64,000 nt of DNA from Ochromonas danica (lineage: Eukaryota; Sar; Chrysophyceae; Chromulinales; Chromulinaceae), in NCBI GenBank assembly GCA_015146655.1, contig VKHL01000015.1, positions 175,064-239,063 of the forward strand. Reading direction: 5' to 3'. How positions within the stretch are numbered: the stretch's first letter is position 1; every line of letters starts with the position of its first letter. The notes beneath the pieces are model-generated. The model made no database searches and was not told where the DNA came from. It was given only the letters and a program-made list of their open reading frames with translations. Below are positions 34,545 through 45,585 of this stretch, piece after piece. The translations under genes were made by a program, and so were the position numbers.

Positions 34545-35799
34545 ATGAAGCATATTGTCTTGAGAGGTCACACGAGGTAGTAAATTTCATGTTCTGTTCT
34601 TTCTGACTCTAATAGAAACGAGTTTTCTGAATAGACCTTTGTCTGAAATTGGTTTTGTGGAAGAGAATGGCGAGCGCACGCTGTTGTTCAGCTCAGCTCA
34701 TGGTGAGCGCTTCCCCCTGCCCACTGCCCACCCGGCTTGCCCCTTGTCTTCATCCGTCATGGACCATGTGTGCTATAGACAAAACGCCCCAGGTGCGCAA
34801 TGGAGAGACAGGCGACTGGATGGGCACGTTCCACGGACACAAAGGCGCGGTCTTCTCCATCAAGATCGACGCGGCCACACGATCGCTGGCAGCCACAGCG
34901 TCTGGAGACTTCTCTGCCAAGCTATGGTGTGCTCATACTGGCAAGGAGCTGTTCCAGTTCCAACACAAGCACGTGGTGAAGACCATCGGCTTCTCGCTGG
35001 TGAGCTGGCAGTTTGTTTTTCGTCCACACAGTGTGCAGCTTGTGTAATGAAGTGTTGCTGTGGTTCATAGGATACTCTAAAGATCGCTACTGGCTGTAAT
35101 GACGGCTACGTCCGCATCTTTGACACTTGCCAACCCAGTCAAAGCGCCGTCGCCTTTCAGATTGTGACCAACTCGGCCACTGACGGCGTGACGAAACTCT
35201 CCTGGTCGACTGTTGACAGCAATCTCTTAGTTCTTGGCCGAAGAGCAGGTACAATAGAGAAGTGGGACATACGACAAGGACCTGAGGCAGGCCCTGTGTT
35301 GAAATATGCCTTGCCTACACAATGGCCAGTCATGGACTTCGAAGCCAACGACAAGCACGATCTCCTCCTAATAGCTGCGGACAACAAAGTGCACACTTTG
35401 TCTTTATCAACGTTTGAAGAAGCTCGCAGCGCTGTGGAGATCCCCACCTCGTCCAATGCCTTCCATAACGAAGGCGGTGTTTCTCTGTCTCCCGATGGCA
35501 AGACCTTCTTTGCGGTGAGGAACTGCTTGGGTTTCTTCTTTATTTACTGTGTATAAAGCTCAATCATGTCAATGTTTTGCTAGGGCGGTGCTGATTTATG
35601 GCTGAGAGAGTTTGATGCAGAGAGTGGACAGCTGCTTCGCACGTTGAAAGGTCACCATGGGCCAGTGCGATGCGTCAAGTTCCATCCTTCAGGCAAAACT
35701 CTTGCAAGTGGTAGCGAAGATGGCACTATCCGCCTGTGGGACCTCCAGTATTCAGCTGCCGCGGCGGCTGTGCCTGCAGAAGTGGTTGCAAAGGAGTGA
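34545..35799 (+). CDS. STRAP: STRAP/Unrip-like WD40 protein
   Basis: Five exons (34545-34576, 34635-34702, 34779-34999, 35071-35514, 35584-35799) give 326 residues. The first exon encodes only [11 protein letters not shown], joined to PLSEIGF, which reproduces the GHTRP start of STRAP. Other matching signatures are [25 protein letters not shown], split here as NGETGDW and GHKGAVF, then [10 protein letters not shown], and the last blade [16 protein letters not shown] with [12 protein letters not shown]. The protein is a seven-blade propeller. In animals STRAP is part of the SMN and Unr complexes, acting in snRNP assembly and translation; that role is carried over by homology. The length is near the family norm of about 350. 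The short first two exons were found by splice logic. Confidence 0.88.
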
Positions 35800-35954
35800 A
35801 CATGAGCGGTTAACAGTACGAGGACAGCAACGCGGAAGATGTATAGAGAGAGACGAAGCGATACCATATGTTTGATACACACAAAGCGTGAGTCATCACG
35901 CTTCAATAGCTTATTTACTGTGGCAGGTTTAAGTTAAATAGCGGCAAGTGGAGA

Positions 35955-37418
35955 CTATGTCTTCTTGCAGACCTTGGGGAAAGGATCTGTTTTGGAGACA
36001 ATGAGGAACTTCTTCTCATGGCTAATGTATCCCTTCACACGTCCTTGAGCGATGAGATTGCAGAGGAGGCATTCAATCTCGTCGAGGTCCACGTCTTTCT
36101 GTCCTAACCAATGCAGCGCGACCTCGAAATGCGAGAGATTCAATCGAGTGGTGCCTGTTATGAGGTAGACGCGACGGAAAAGAGACCGATAGGCAAGTAG
36201 GCGAAGATGCTCAAGCACTAAATAGACGCCAATTCGCACAAAAGAGACCTGGTGAGTCTCCAGCAAAGCGCTGAAAGTGCGCAGATCGCCTTGAGTGACC
36301 GCTTTGCCCAGCGCCACGAACTCTTGCAATTGATAGACAGACCCGATGCGCTCAGAAGGCATCACACCTAATACCATCTACGAGAGAACGCCGATTGAAG
36401 AGAGTAAGCTAAGGTGGTGGGAGGAAATGGTTCACATTCATTCATCTTCTCACCTGCACGGGAATGAGACTGGCAAGGATTCGCTGTCTGTTCTTGAATT
36501 GGCTGAGGGGAGTGTGTGTCAAAGCGAAGAGCAAGCAATCTCTCGCTTCTTCGTATTGGTCCTCAAACATCTTCAACCTGCCCAGGTAATACTTGTACAT
36601 GACCACGTCACAGACTGGGAAGAGCTGCAGATTCTCCATAATTCCGCTGGGCCCTTCGATCACACTAATCAGTTTGCCACAGAGCTGCAAGGTGTTGACC
36701 TTGAAATAGATCTTGAACAGAACGTTTGTCACGGCAAAGATCGCGAGTTTCTTGCATCCAGGCTGGCGAAGAGGCGTCCGATCTTTGGCCACGACTGTGA
36801 AGCCTTTGGTCAGACTGGCCAAGGAGTCGCGCAGGAACTTGTTGTTCAGGTCGTGACTGACCTCATCCACCTATTCCAACACAAGGGTTTCTATGAGAGC
36901 AAGGGTCGAAGATGAGACAGTCTGCAGCGTGGCTCACCTTCTCTGCCACTAATCGCAAGTCATTGGAGCATCGCACTAAGAGAGGGATCAGCCAGGTGTA
37001 GTTCTCCTCTCTGTTGGAGTAGACATCCAGCAAGGCACTGTAGCTTTCGTTCTCGTTGCGATAGGCTAACAAGTGCAGAGAGAAGTTAGTCACCCTACCA
37101 CTCACTCTCGTCTAACACAGTTTGGTATCGCTGTGTTGGTCTAATAGACTCACCTGACTCGAAGTTGTTCAACATCACGTCCACAGCAGCTTGAATGGCT
37201 TTGCTGATGCAAGGAAGAAAGACCGCATAGTCATTCCCCAAGACTGAGGAAGAAGTCTGCAGAATGTCCAGATCGTTCAAGCGCTGGAAAAGTCGACCAG
37301 CGCTTCCTGTCCTATCAGTGGATCGCAGAGGCAGTGCCAATAACTTGGCCAGGACAAGACCATTCTTACGAGCTAGAGCACCTTGTAATGAAGAGAAGAA
37401 TGTTTGAATTTCAGTCAT
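35955..37418 (-). CDS. PCID2: PCID2/Thp1-like PCI-domain protein (TREX-2)
   Basis: Four minus-strand exons (37418-37154, 37065-36938, 36870-36454, 36377-35955; introns 88, 67 and 76 bp) give 410 residues, against 399 in human PCID2. The N-terminal half has the helical CSN12/PCID2 pattern, with LANLCEx-like NVLFKIYFKVNTLQLCG. The C-terminal PCI/winged-helix part is diagnostic: GDLRTFSALLETHQVSFVR, GVYLVLEHLRLLAYRSLFRRVY, DLDEIECLLCNLIAQGRVKG and YISHEKKFLIVSKTDPFP. Family members pair with Sac3/GANP and DSS1 in TREX-2 to couple transcription with mRNA export at nuclear pores. The gene is head-to-head with TECR, 182 bp apart, and tail-to-tail with STRAP, 155 bp apart. Confidence 0.9.
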
Positions 37419-37600
37419 CCTCTATTCATAGACCAAACATCTGTTTGTTATTGTACCTGCTGGCAGATGGAGAAGAGGCGAGGTATTATTGTGGTGCGCA
37501 GGAAGTCCTTGTGTTCAAAACTACTACTTTATGGTTTATAAGTCATAATAGGGGTGGGTGGCGTCTCTTTGTTGTGTGTTGAGTGTGAGGGGGGCATGGC

Positions 37601-38566
37601 ATGGAAGGATCTATTGATACAAGTCTGGAGGAATCTGACCCACCCCCTCAAGAAGAAACAGAATCAGAGAAGAAGATGAATGTCATTGTAGTGTCTGGCA
37701 AAGGAGAGAAGGAGAAGAGAGTGGAGGTCTCTCTTCCCAAGGAAGCCACCGTGAATGACTTGAAAATCGCGTACGGCAAACTCGTGAAGAAGAGCATCCA
37801 TCGCCTGAGCTTCAAGCTGGGTGAGACTCGCCTTGACAGCGACTCCAAGACCTTGTCTGCCTATCAAGTGAGTGACAAGGCTGTCATCACCTTCAAAGAC
37901 TTGGGACCACAGATTGGCTACCGCACAGTCTTCTTGGTGGAGTACTTCGGACCCATGGTCTTCGTCCTGCTCTACTACCTCAGACCTGCTTTCCTCTATG
38001 GTGAGGCTGCTACCCAACCTTATAACTGGGTTGCCAAGCTTGGTGTGGCCTGCTGGGTGGTGCACTTCTTGAAGAGAGAGCTGGAGACCATCTTCGTGCA
38101 CAAGTTCTCTCGCCCCACCATGCCTCTCTCCAACCTCTACAAAAACTGCACTTACTACTGGGCATTTGGAGCTGTGATTGGCTATCCTCTCTGCTCTCCT
38201 AGCTTCCAGGCACCCAGTGAGATTCAAGTCTACATCGGCCTGGCCATCTTCCTCCTGAGCGAGTTGGGCAATCTCAAGTGTCATCTCATGTTGAGCAACA
38301 TGCGCCCTAAGGAAGGCGCTCAAGATCGTTCCATTCCTCGTGGCTTTCTCTTTGAATTGGTGGCTTGCCCTAACTACACCTTCGAAGTGTTGTCTTGGGT
38401 GGGCTTCACCATCATGACCAACTTGCTCTTCTCCGGTCTCTTCACCATTGTGGGTTTCTACCAGATGACTGAATGGGCCCTTAAGAAGCACAAGGGATAT
38501 AAGAAGACCTACGAAAAGGAGTACACCAAGCTCAATCGCAAGGCCATCGTTCCTTTTGTCCTCTAG
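37601..38566 (+). CDS. TECR: Very-long-chain enoyl-CoA reductase (TECR/Tsc13)
   Basis: A single-exon frame of 321 residues. It has an N-terminal ubiquitin-like segment (VSLPKEATVNDLKIAYGKL), then GPQIGYRTVFLVEYFGPM, the TECR hallmark, and the C-terminal steroid-reductase fold. That fold includes HFLKRELETIFVHKFSRPTMP, NLYKNCTYYWAFGA, PRGFLFELVACPNYTFEV and a terminal KHKGYKKTYEKEYTKLNRKAI. The last two contain the Asn, Tyr and Glu residues conserved for NADPH use. It catalyses the final reduction of trans-2-enoyl-CoA in ER very-long-chain fatty-acid elongation. It has several membrane segments. The first 25 residues are a Glu-rich extension relative to animal enzymes; a start at Met26 is possible. 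Confidence 0.95.
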   Translation: MEGSIDTSLEESDPPPQEETESEKKMNVIVVSGKGEKEKRVEVSLPKEATVNDLKIAYGKLVKKSIHRLSFKLGETRLDSDSKTLSAYQVSDKAVITFKDLGPQIGYRTVFLVEYFGPMVFVLLYYLRPAFLYGEAATQPYNWVAKLGVACWVVHFLKRELETIFVHKFSRPTMPLSNLYKNCTYYWAFGAVIGYPLCSPSFQAPSEIQVYIGLAIFLLSELGNLKCHLMLSNMRPKEGAQDRSIPRGFLFELVACPNYTFEVLSWVGFTIMTNLLFSGLFTIVGFYQMTEWALKKHKGYKKTYEKEYTKLNRKAIVPFVL

Positions 38567-38706
38567 AATGTGTGTCATCTGTCTGGTCATTAACTCCTTC
38601 CTGCTGCCTTTAACTTAATCAAAAAGGTCGATAGGCTGGCTGATTGAATTGAATTTGATGGGGAATATGTTACTTACAATGGGTTGGACATAAAACAGCA
38701 ATGAAT

Positions 38707-41025
38707 CTAAGAGTTGCAATAGACCCCACACAGTCGTTGATAGTTCTCCAAGACATCAGAAAGGTTGCTATCCTGTCGAAATTGATGCTTTAGCGTCTCT
38801 AGTCTGGAGCGAGCCTGTACAAAGATCGCGTGACAAGCATTGCACTTGTTGAGGCGAGCTTCGCGAGTGAGATCCACTCCTCCGGCCACGATGACTGAGC
38901 GAGTATTTCGAATTAACTCGCCAAAGCACTCCAAAAGACTCGTCAACGACTTGTAAGCGCCAAAGATAACATTGGCGTTGTGCCATGATGTGCTGTTGCT
39001 CAGCATATCGTTGAGAATGGGCAAGATCTTGACGCAGGCATCCAAACTGATCAATCCAGTCTTCAACTCCACTGCCGAAAAAAAGTCACCCAGCAGCACG
39101 ACCTGTTGTGGATTATTTAACTTCATGGCGTCTGCGAGTCCTTGCAAGTGATCCACAGCATCCATTACTTCACCTTTCGCCCAAAGCTGTCTTAACATAC
39201 GCAGAGACACCAAGCGGTTGGATAAATCAGCCGGCAGGCGAGTGCTTGACACCAAAAGTCTGTCAACCATGTCGTGACACTGACTATTTAATCGAGCATT
39301 TGCGTCAGCAGTGCCCACTCTCCCCAGCAGAGGTGTTGATGGAGAGGCCACATCGATTCGACCTTGTGCGGCATCCAAGCGCAGATGGCGCATGCCAACC
39401 ACTGCCAATCCCTCCGCCTTGTCTTCAGCGTTAGTGCTTTTCACTACCGGAGCCCTGCCAACAGGCAAGCTCACTGGTCTCCCTGGACCAGCCGAAGACG
39501 GTTGTTGAGGAGTTTTGGGGGTAACTGGCTGAGAGCGTGGAGCAGCTACTCTGTTCACGGGAGCTACTGCGGCAGGAACTACTGCAGGGGTAGGGGCGGC
39601 GGCTTGTGGGCGTAACTCAGGAAAAGCCGATGGAGGAAGCAACTCATCCAATTCGTCGCTTGGAACTCCAAGGTCTGTCTCGTGGAGATCGTCACCGCCA
39701 AGGCCAGACTTCTTCAAACTATCTTGAAACTTCTTCCAAAACGATTCACCCACAGAAGCTGCCAAATCCTTGGCTGGGCTGCCCTGTTGTGCCGGAGGTA
39801 AAGCATCAGTTGCATCCTCTTCTTCCTCGTCCTCTTCTTCTTCTTGGCTTGGTTGCAGACGAGGTGGGGCGAGTCTCCGAACAGGTTCTTTGTATTCATC
39901 ATAGAGGTCTTTGTAGCTGACGTCACGAGGGGCAGAGACTCTATTTGCGCTCTTCTCTGAAGCATAATCAGCTTTGCTCTCCTTTTCTTGTGCTTGTGCA
40001 GACACACTTGGCCCTGCACTGACATGAGGAGAACGTGTTGGTCCAGTGGAAGGGGGGGGAGATTGGGAAGGTTTCTCCTGCGCTGCTTCATCCGCCATTC
40101 CATTCTGCAGTTGATCAACATCAACCTCCCATACCGATACAAAATTGGACATGAACGAAGCAGCAATAACAGTATCGTTATTCGATATCTTCATCTCAGC
40201 GATTCGATCCCATCCGATATCAAATGCGTGAACCATCTTGAGGGTTGGCTCCAAATCCCACACTCTGAGCACATTCTTAGCTGTGGTAAACATTTGATTT
40301 CCTATATTAGAGAACGCTAATGCCTTCACCATAGAAGACTCCGGAGGTGTGTATGAAATGGCTCGCATGCTCTCCAGATCCCACAGCTTCACAGTGCGTG
40401 ACGTGGTAATTGCCCCCAACGAGAGCTCAGCAGGGTTGAACTCGAAGGAAGTAGCATAGTTAGGTGCTACCTTGATAGTGTCGATATGCTTGGAAGCAAT
40501 CAGATCCCAGAACATGATGGTTCCATCTTTGCTGGCAGAGGCGACCCATTTTCCGTCCGGCGAGAAGCGCACGGCCGTGACCTCTTTGGAATGACCCGAA
40601 TAGGTCTCAATACAAGCCTTATTTCGAACATCCCATAGCTTCATAGTGCAGTCAGCAGATCCAGAGATGACGAATTCACCATAAGGATGGTATTGCACGG
40701 ATGTGATATTTGTCTGATGACTGCCCAGATTGCGAGCGAGTTTCCCTTCATTGAGATCGAAGACTTTTAAAGAGCCATTCATGGCACCAGAGACAATACA
40801 GATCTCATCTGAATCAAAGCATAAGCACTCGATGGGGGACTTGTTGTATCCCAGCGTCCATATGTTCGAGGCTGAGCCGACTCTCCAAATGTTCACTTTG
40901 CAATCTTCTCCTCCAGTGGCTAAAACCTGTGATGACTTGGGCCCAATGGACAAGCAGTTAACTTGTGTGGAATGAGCCACAAATTCTTGGGAACGAATGG
41001 CTTCATTGTCTCGCACAGGCTTCAT
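38707..41025 (-). CDS. KATNB1: Katanin p80 WD40 regulatory subunit
   Basis: An intronless frame of 772 residues. Six or so WD40 repeats occupy residues ~10-320, beginning EFVAHSTQVNCLSIGPKSS with LATGGEDCKVNIW and continuing SGSADCTMKLWDVRNKACIE, SKDGTIMFWDL and VKLWDLESM. A long disordered Pro/Ser/Glu-rich linker follows (~330-600). The C-terminal con80 domain (~610-772) has helical segments such as LVSLRMLRQLWAKGEVMDAV and LLECFGELIRNTR. The protein targets the p60 AAA ATPase to microtubules and stimulates severing, which matters for basal-body release, flagellar dynamics and the spindle. Length and order match the family (human 655), with a longer linker. The start ATG at 41025 is the first in frame. 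Confidence 0.94.
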   Translation of the reverse strand: MKPVRDNEAIRSQEFVAHSTQVNCLSIGPKSSQVLATGGEDCKVNIWRVGSASNIWTLGYNKSPIECLCFDSDEICIVSGAMNGSLKVFDLNEGKLARNLGSHQTNITSVQYHPYGEFVISGSADCTMKLWDVRNKACIETYSGHSKEVTAVRFSPDGKWVASASKDGTIMFWDLIASKHIDTIKVAPNYATSFEFNPAELSLGAITTSRTVKLWDLESMRAISYTPPESSMVKALAFSNIGNQMFTTAKNVLRVWDLEPTLKMVHAFDIGWDRIAEMKISNNDTVIAASFMSNFVSVWEVDVDQLQNGMADEAAQEKPSQSPPPSTGPTRSPHVSAGPSVSAQAQEKESKADYASEKSANRVSAPRDVSYKDLYDEYKEPVRRLAPPRLQPSQEEEEDEEEEDATDALPPAQQGSPAKDLAASVGESFWKKFQDSLKKSGLGGDDLHETDLGVPSDELDELLPPSAFPELRPQAAAPTPAVVPAAVAPVNRVAAPRSQPVTPKTPQQPSSAGPGRPVSLPVGRAPVVKSTNAEDKAEGLAVVGMRHLRLDAAQGRIDVASPSTPLLGRVGTADANARLNSQCHDMVDRLLVSSTRLPADLSNRLVSLRMLRQLWAKGEVMDAVDHLQGLADAMKLNNPQQVVLLGDFFSAVELKTGLISLDACVKILPILNDMLSNSTSWHNANVIFGAYKSLTSLLECFGELIRNTRSVIVAGGVDLTREARLNKCNACHAIFVQARSRLETLKHQFRQDSNLSDVLENYQRLCGVYCNS

Positions 41026-41680
41026 CTTCTTTTGACAGAATTATTGACAAAAACAATCCGCTCTCTCGTCCAGAACCGGCACTTTCGACTAAAACTCGCC
41101 TATTTTGGAGATTTAGAATGCAAAGTTCACACTTTCTTGCCAAACGATCACAGCAGAGAGATATGAGAAGAAATGAGAAGGAGAAGTCTCGCCTTGCTTG
41201 GGTCAAAGCTCTCTTGGTTTGTATAAGTGCTAAGCTAAGTCTAGAGATATCATTCAAGTCTGTCTCATGACATCGCAAGAGTCGACGGCAATCTGATTAA
41301 GTTGAACCTATCTTGCCTAGGCTGCAGTCCAAAGCAGTGTCAGTGTTCGCTCAAAGCCAAGCTCATCGTCAGAGAATGAGCTTTCCTTTAACACTTTAAC
41401 AGTCAATATTGTTGCAGAAATTTTCCCTCGTGGCATGCTCCCTCTTGCCTGCTGCCCTCTCGATGAGTGGCTACACCATGACGTCCTTGGCAGGTTTGGC
41501 AGAGTCTATTCAAAGCCACTCCATCGCTGAGATTCGGTCCAAGGTGTGCGATGTAAACAACAAGTGATTGGTGGATTGCTCCACTGTCTCGTCAACTACT
41601 CTGCCTTGTGTTCGCAGGAGATTTATTCACAGCCTTGGCATCTGCTTTAGGATGGAAAACGATATTGCCCACTCACTAGA

Positions 41681-41681
41681 G

Positions 41682-41733
<52 letters not shown>
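41681..41733. repeat. (GTT)n trinucleotide microsatellite
   Basis: About 17 uninterrupted GTT units in non-coding DNA between katanin p80 and CCDC39. The complementary strand reads CAA. Confidence 0.95.
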
Positions 41734-41734
<1 letters not shown>

Positions 41735-42110
41735 CTTTCAGCCGCAGTGTTGACACCGCTTTCCCTGGATTGCAGATTTCCTTCTTTCTCAGAGCCATTG
41801 GGATCATCTAGACTACACGGTATGATTTCCTACTGTATCTATCGATAAGCAGAAGGAAAGTATGCTCTCCCCAATGGATCTTTTCTTCGGCATCTGGCTG
41901 AGAAGCAGCTGGTCCCGCGCTTCCTATAGCAAGCAGGTTGGCTCGTGTTGGCAAACCTTCTGTCCATTACAACTCAATCAGTTATTGTCGTGAAGTTGAA
42001 AGAGGGCTGGGGGTTTGGACTTCGCCTTGTCCGGTCTGATCTTCGGAGCCGTGATGATTGTGGACTAGTCTATCACCTCTTCAACCTTCACATTCTTCCT
42101 CTTATTATTA

Positions 42111-42281
42111 GTGTTAGAGTCTATAGGTTCGTTAGGTAGGTTACGTTAAGACAACACTACTTCGATGCGTCATGTCATAATTTAATTAATTAAGTGCTTA
42201 ATTAATTAAATTGTGCCATAACGCATTGAAGTGGCGTTATCTTCATGTAATGAACCTAACGAACCTAATAGACTCTAACAC
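42111..42281. mobile_element. Foldback / MITE-like inverted repeat, 171 bp
   Basis: Two arms of about 84 bp are inverted copies of each other around a loop of about three bases (TGC near 42196). The outer ends are GTGTTAGAGTCTAT and ATAGACTCTAACAC, and the inner ends are AATTTAATTAATTAAG and its complement. By eye the arms differ at about 12-14 positions, mostly transitions, plus one single-base gap. There is no coding capacity, so this is a non-autonomous DNA element or hairpin. No clear target-site duplication was found, although TTA-like bases flank the left end. Confidence 0.7.
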
Positions 42282-42572
42282 ACCCCTGTAGTGTAGTGGC
42301 AGGCAGTGGAAGAATGATCGCATTTTCTTATAGAATAAGATGCTTAGAATAGATGCTAAATGCTTGTAATCCATGGAATCCACACGTCATAGTCATATTC
42401 GATGGAATCCATATAATTCCATGGAATGTTGTACCCGTTGCTCAGCTGTGGCGGGCAGTTTCATTCGATCGCATCGCATCTCATCGCATTGAGACTGATC
42501 GACTTTCCTCGCTTTACTGGCCACTGATCCTCAACAAGACATCTTTACCTCTATTGATATTACTTCGTCATC

Positions 42573-45465
42573 ATGGATATCCCTGTCACAGACCCGGATG
42601 TCGATGAAGTCTCGGGGGTTATGATCATTCCCGGAGTGAACGATTTGCCGATTTTCGCCAACGCGGAATCGAAGCAACTCAACCAACAAAGACTGAAATT
42701 CCAGCAGTCGATTGAGAAGCTTGTCAATGACATCAATAACATGAAAGAGCGTGTGAAAGTGATGCACGAGCACTTCAAGAACGTCCAGCAGGAAGTGGAC
42801 CACACCAACTCACTGCACGGCGCGAAAGAAGCGGAAATCAAGACAGAAATACATCTTCGCCAGCTTTCCTCTCGTGCGTTAGGGAAGACTCAATTAGACT
42901 CGAAGAAGATTCAAGGCGACATCGACTTCATGAAGGAGCAGGTCAATCTGCTGCAAAACCAAATCTACAAAGCCAACGAGCGAATGGATGAATTCAAAAT
43001 GCAGATGAATTGGAATCAAGAGGAACTAGAACAATGGGCTATTGCTGCGAAGCAAAAGGAAGAAGACTACCTCGCGATTGAGAAGTACAAGCGAGCGGAC
43101 GAGCAGAAGATCAAAGACCTCATGCTCAAAGTGGAGCACAGCACGAAAGAATTGTTTCAGTGGAAGACCAAATTAGAGAATGAAGTCATGGATACACAGG
43201 CGAAGCAGATGGAGTTAGATCGCATTGCTAATGAGTTCAAGACTGCTCATGAAGAGCGGCAAGGAATGGTCAATCGCTGGCAGGACACTATCTTGGAGAT
43301 GAAAAAGCGTGACATGGAGATCAACGACTTGGGCGAACGCTTTGCCTTTGCCAAGTCTGAGAGATTAAAGAAAGAGGAGCAGTATAACTTACAGCGCCAT
43401 CGCTTAGTTGCTCAGCAGGGAGAGAATAAAGACGTGGAGATGCGGTCGGAGGCGTTGTCTCGGATTGTCTTGCGCAAACGAGAGCAAATGATGATGGAAG
43501 CCAATAAGCTCAACGAGTTCCGCGGAGAGTTGGAATCATTAAAGAATGAGCTCACGACAGCTGCAGAGACGCTTGTCTCAAAGCGTGCCTTCAATCAAAA
43601 CCAAGCACAAAGTATTGAAGAACGGCGAGTGCAATTAGAGCGCGAACGACAAAAATACCAAATTACCAAAGTGAAGATTGAAAAAATGAAAAACAATAAC
43701 ATTGCGATTGAACAAAAGGCGAAAGAAGCTGAGGATAACTTATTAGACACTGAGAAGAAGTTCAATCAAGAGATTCTGCGACTCAAGCAGTTGAACGAGA
43801 AGGCCATCAAGGAGTCTCAACTCGTGCATGAGTTGAAGACAGAAGAAGCGCGTCTACGCTCTGAAATCACTGGCGCGCGCTCTATTTCCAAGAACTTGGA
43901 GTCTCAACTCAATCAGCTGGACAAAGAAGCCGCGCGGCAGCAAGAGCTCTTGTACAATGCAGAGTTTCAAATTCAACAGATTGAGCGCAAGATTGCACGC
44001 GGTATGGGCGAACGTTCTGATGAAGAGAAACAAGAACTCAAAGGCAATATCGCCGCGCTAGAAGGACAATTGGATCAATGGAAAGAGAAGAGGAAGATCT
44101 TAGTGCAGCAGAATCGTAAACTACAGAACGAGTTAGCAACCTTCAAGACGAGGAAGGAAGAGTTGCAAACCCGTTTTATCAAACTAACTGACCAACTGGG
44201 AGAGAAGGAGTTAGAGAATCGCATGATGGAAGAAGAAATCAAGCGTGACACACGCGATCTGGAAGAGATTACCGTTCAGAATGACTTGCTCTTGCTCGAG
44301 GTGAAGCGACTGCGAGATGTTCTCTCAGCCAAGTCAGACGTTGTCTTCAGCTTGGAGAATCGCAAGCAGCAGTTGGTCCTCTCTATGGAAGAGCGCAAGC
44401 AGGAGATTGCAGTCCATCGCGATCTATTACGAGCAGAGTTGAAAGCTCTACAAGATGATAAACATCGCATCACTGTGGAATTGAATCAGCGAGAGAATAA
44501 TGTACAACGTCTTAAAGCTCGTTATGCTGCAGCCAGTGGACCACAAGAGGAAGGAGGAGAGAAACATTCTCAGGCGTATTATGTCATCAAAGCAGCGCAA
44601 AAACGTGAAGAATTGCAACGAAGAGGTGATCAATTAGATCAAGACATTCGTCGAAGTGAGAAAGAGATTCGTGCTTTGCAAATCACTTTAGAGCATCTCA
44701 ACCTGCGCAATGTCGCCTTCCGCGAATCATTCAAAAAGATTGATATCCAAGGCGAAGAGGCGGATGTCTTGTCTCAGTTAGAACAGCGAATGAAGCTGTC
44801 CAGAGATCAACTGTTTCAACAGAAGAAGGACTTGCAGCGTATCACCACAGACTATGAAGAAGATCGCGCTCGTTATGAATCCGTGCAATCTCAATACGAC
44901 AAGATTGTCAAGCAACAAGACCATCTAGAACAAGCGCGTGCACAAGTGGAAGACGAAATTAAAGGTCAAGAAGGAACACTTGATGATCTTGCACAACGGA
45001 TGATGCGCAGTATTGAACGTCATCATACACGCTTTACTGAATACGGAGGCAATTTGGAGAAGTTCCCCAATGGCACGCTGGAAGAGAAGACAGTGAAGGC
45101 GGAAGTCTTGCGAGATGTTGTACAAGTAAGCATTGTGTCCTGCTGTCTGATAGTCTAATGCTAATAGTTGGTGGGCGTGGTCTTTGTGTTAGAATGTGCT
45201 TTATACTCTGGGACAGTTATCGCAAGAGTTCCCGGAAGTCTCAGACGTCTTGGCATCGCGTCTACGAGATGCTGATCTGCGCCTTCCTACTCGACCACCT
45301 GTCAAGTCCACTGCCAACGCTGCTAGCAACACTTCTGGAAAGGTTGGAAGCAGTAGTGTTAGCAAGCAGCGGACGCAAGGAGGCAGTGCCACGCCCTCAT
45401 CGGGTCCCGCGACTAATTCGTCGGGCGCATTCGTGCAGCCCAAAACATTTGGTATTAAGCTGTAG
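42573..45465 (+). CDS. CCDC39: CCDC39 (FAP59) axonemal ruler coiled-coil protein
   Basis: Two exons (42573-45125 and 45193-45465, 67-bp intron GTAAGC...TTAG) give 941 residues, which equals the human protein's length. Almost the whole chain is heptad coiled coil. The segment MQMNWNQEELEQWAIAAKQK, then KYKRADEQKIKDLMLKVEH and ERQGMVNRWQDTILEMKKRD, matches CCDC39 closely. The C-terminal ~60 residues are a low-complexity Ser/Gly/Thr tail. With CCDC40, CCDC39 forms the 96-nm ruler of motile axonemes and positions radial spokes and inner dynein arms. Its presence shows that the organism builds motile flagella. The 3' end converges on TruA, 120 bp away. Confidence 0.93.
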
Positions 45466-45585
45466 CATTTCTAAGATACATTCACAGGGATACTACAACA
45501 TTTCCCTGTGATTCTAACCAACTAACTGTACAAACCCCGGCCACTGACAATGTCACTGACAATGACAATGACATGGAAAGAGTTG

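Larger units (their letters stand above)
41026..42572. other. 1.55-kb divergent intergenic region
   Basis: This separates katanin p80 (-) and CCDC39 (+). It holds a (GTT)n microsatellite at 41681-41733 and a foldback element at 42111-42281. Between 41400 and 41660, splice-like sites bracket short frames (for example MSGYTMTSLAGLAESIQ), but no start-to-stop gene could be assembled. Near 42365-42430, CCATGGAATCC-like motifs recur. The rest is featureless. Confidence 0.5.

Noticed and set aside
37664-38590. 308-codon minus-strand frame opposite TECR
   Set aside because: It is antisense to a clear TECR enzyme and has no family resemblance; a shadow of codon bias.
41181-41660. Possible small split gene with frames such as MSGYTMTSLAGLAESIQ
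   Set aside because: Splice-like sites exist, but no start codon joins in frame to a supported upstream exon and no family is recognised.
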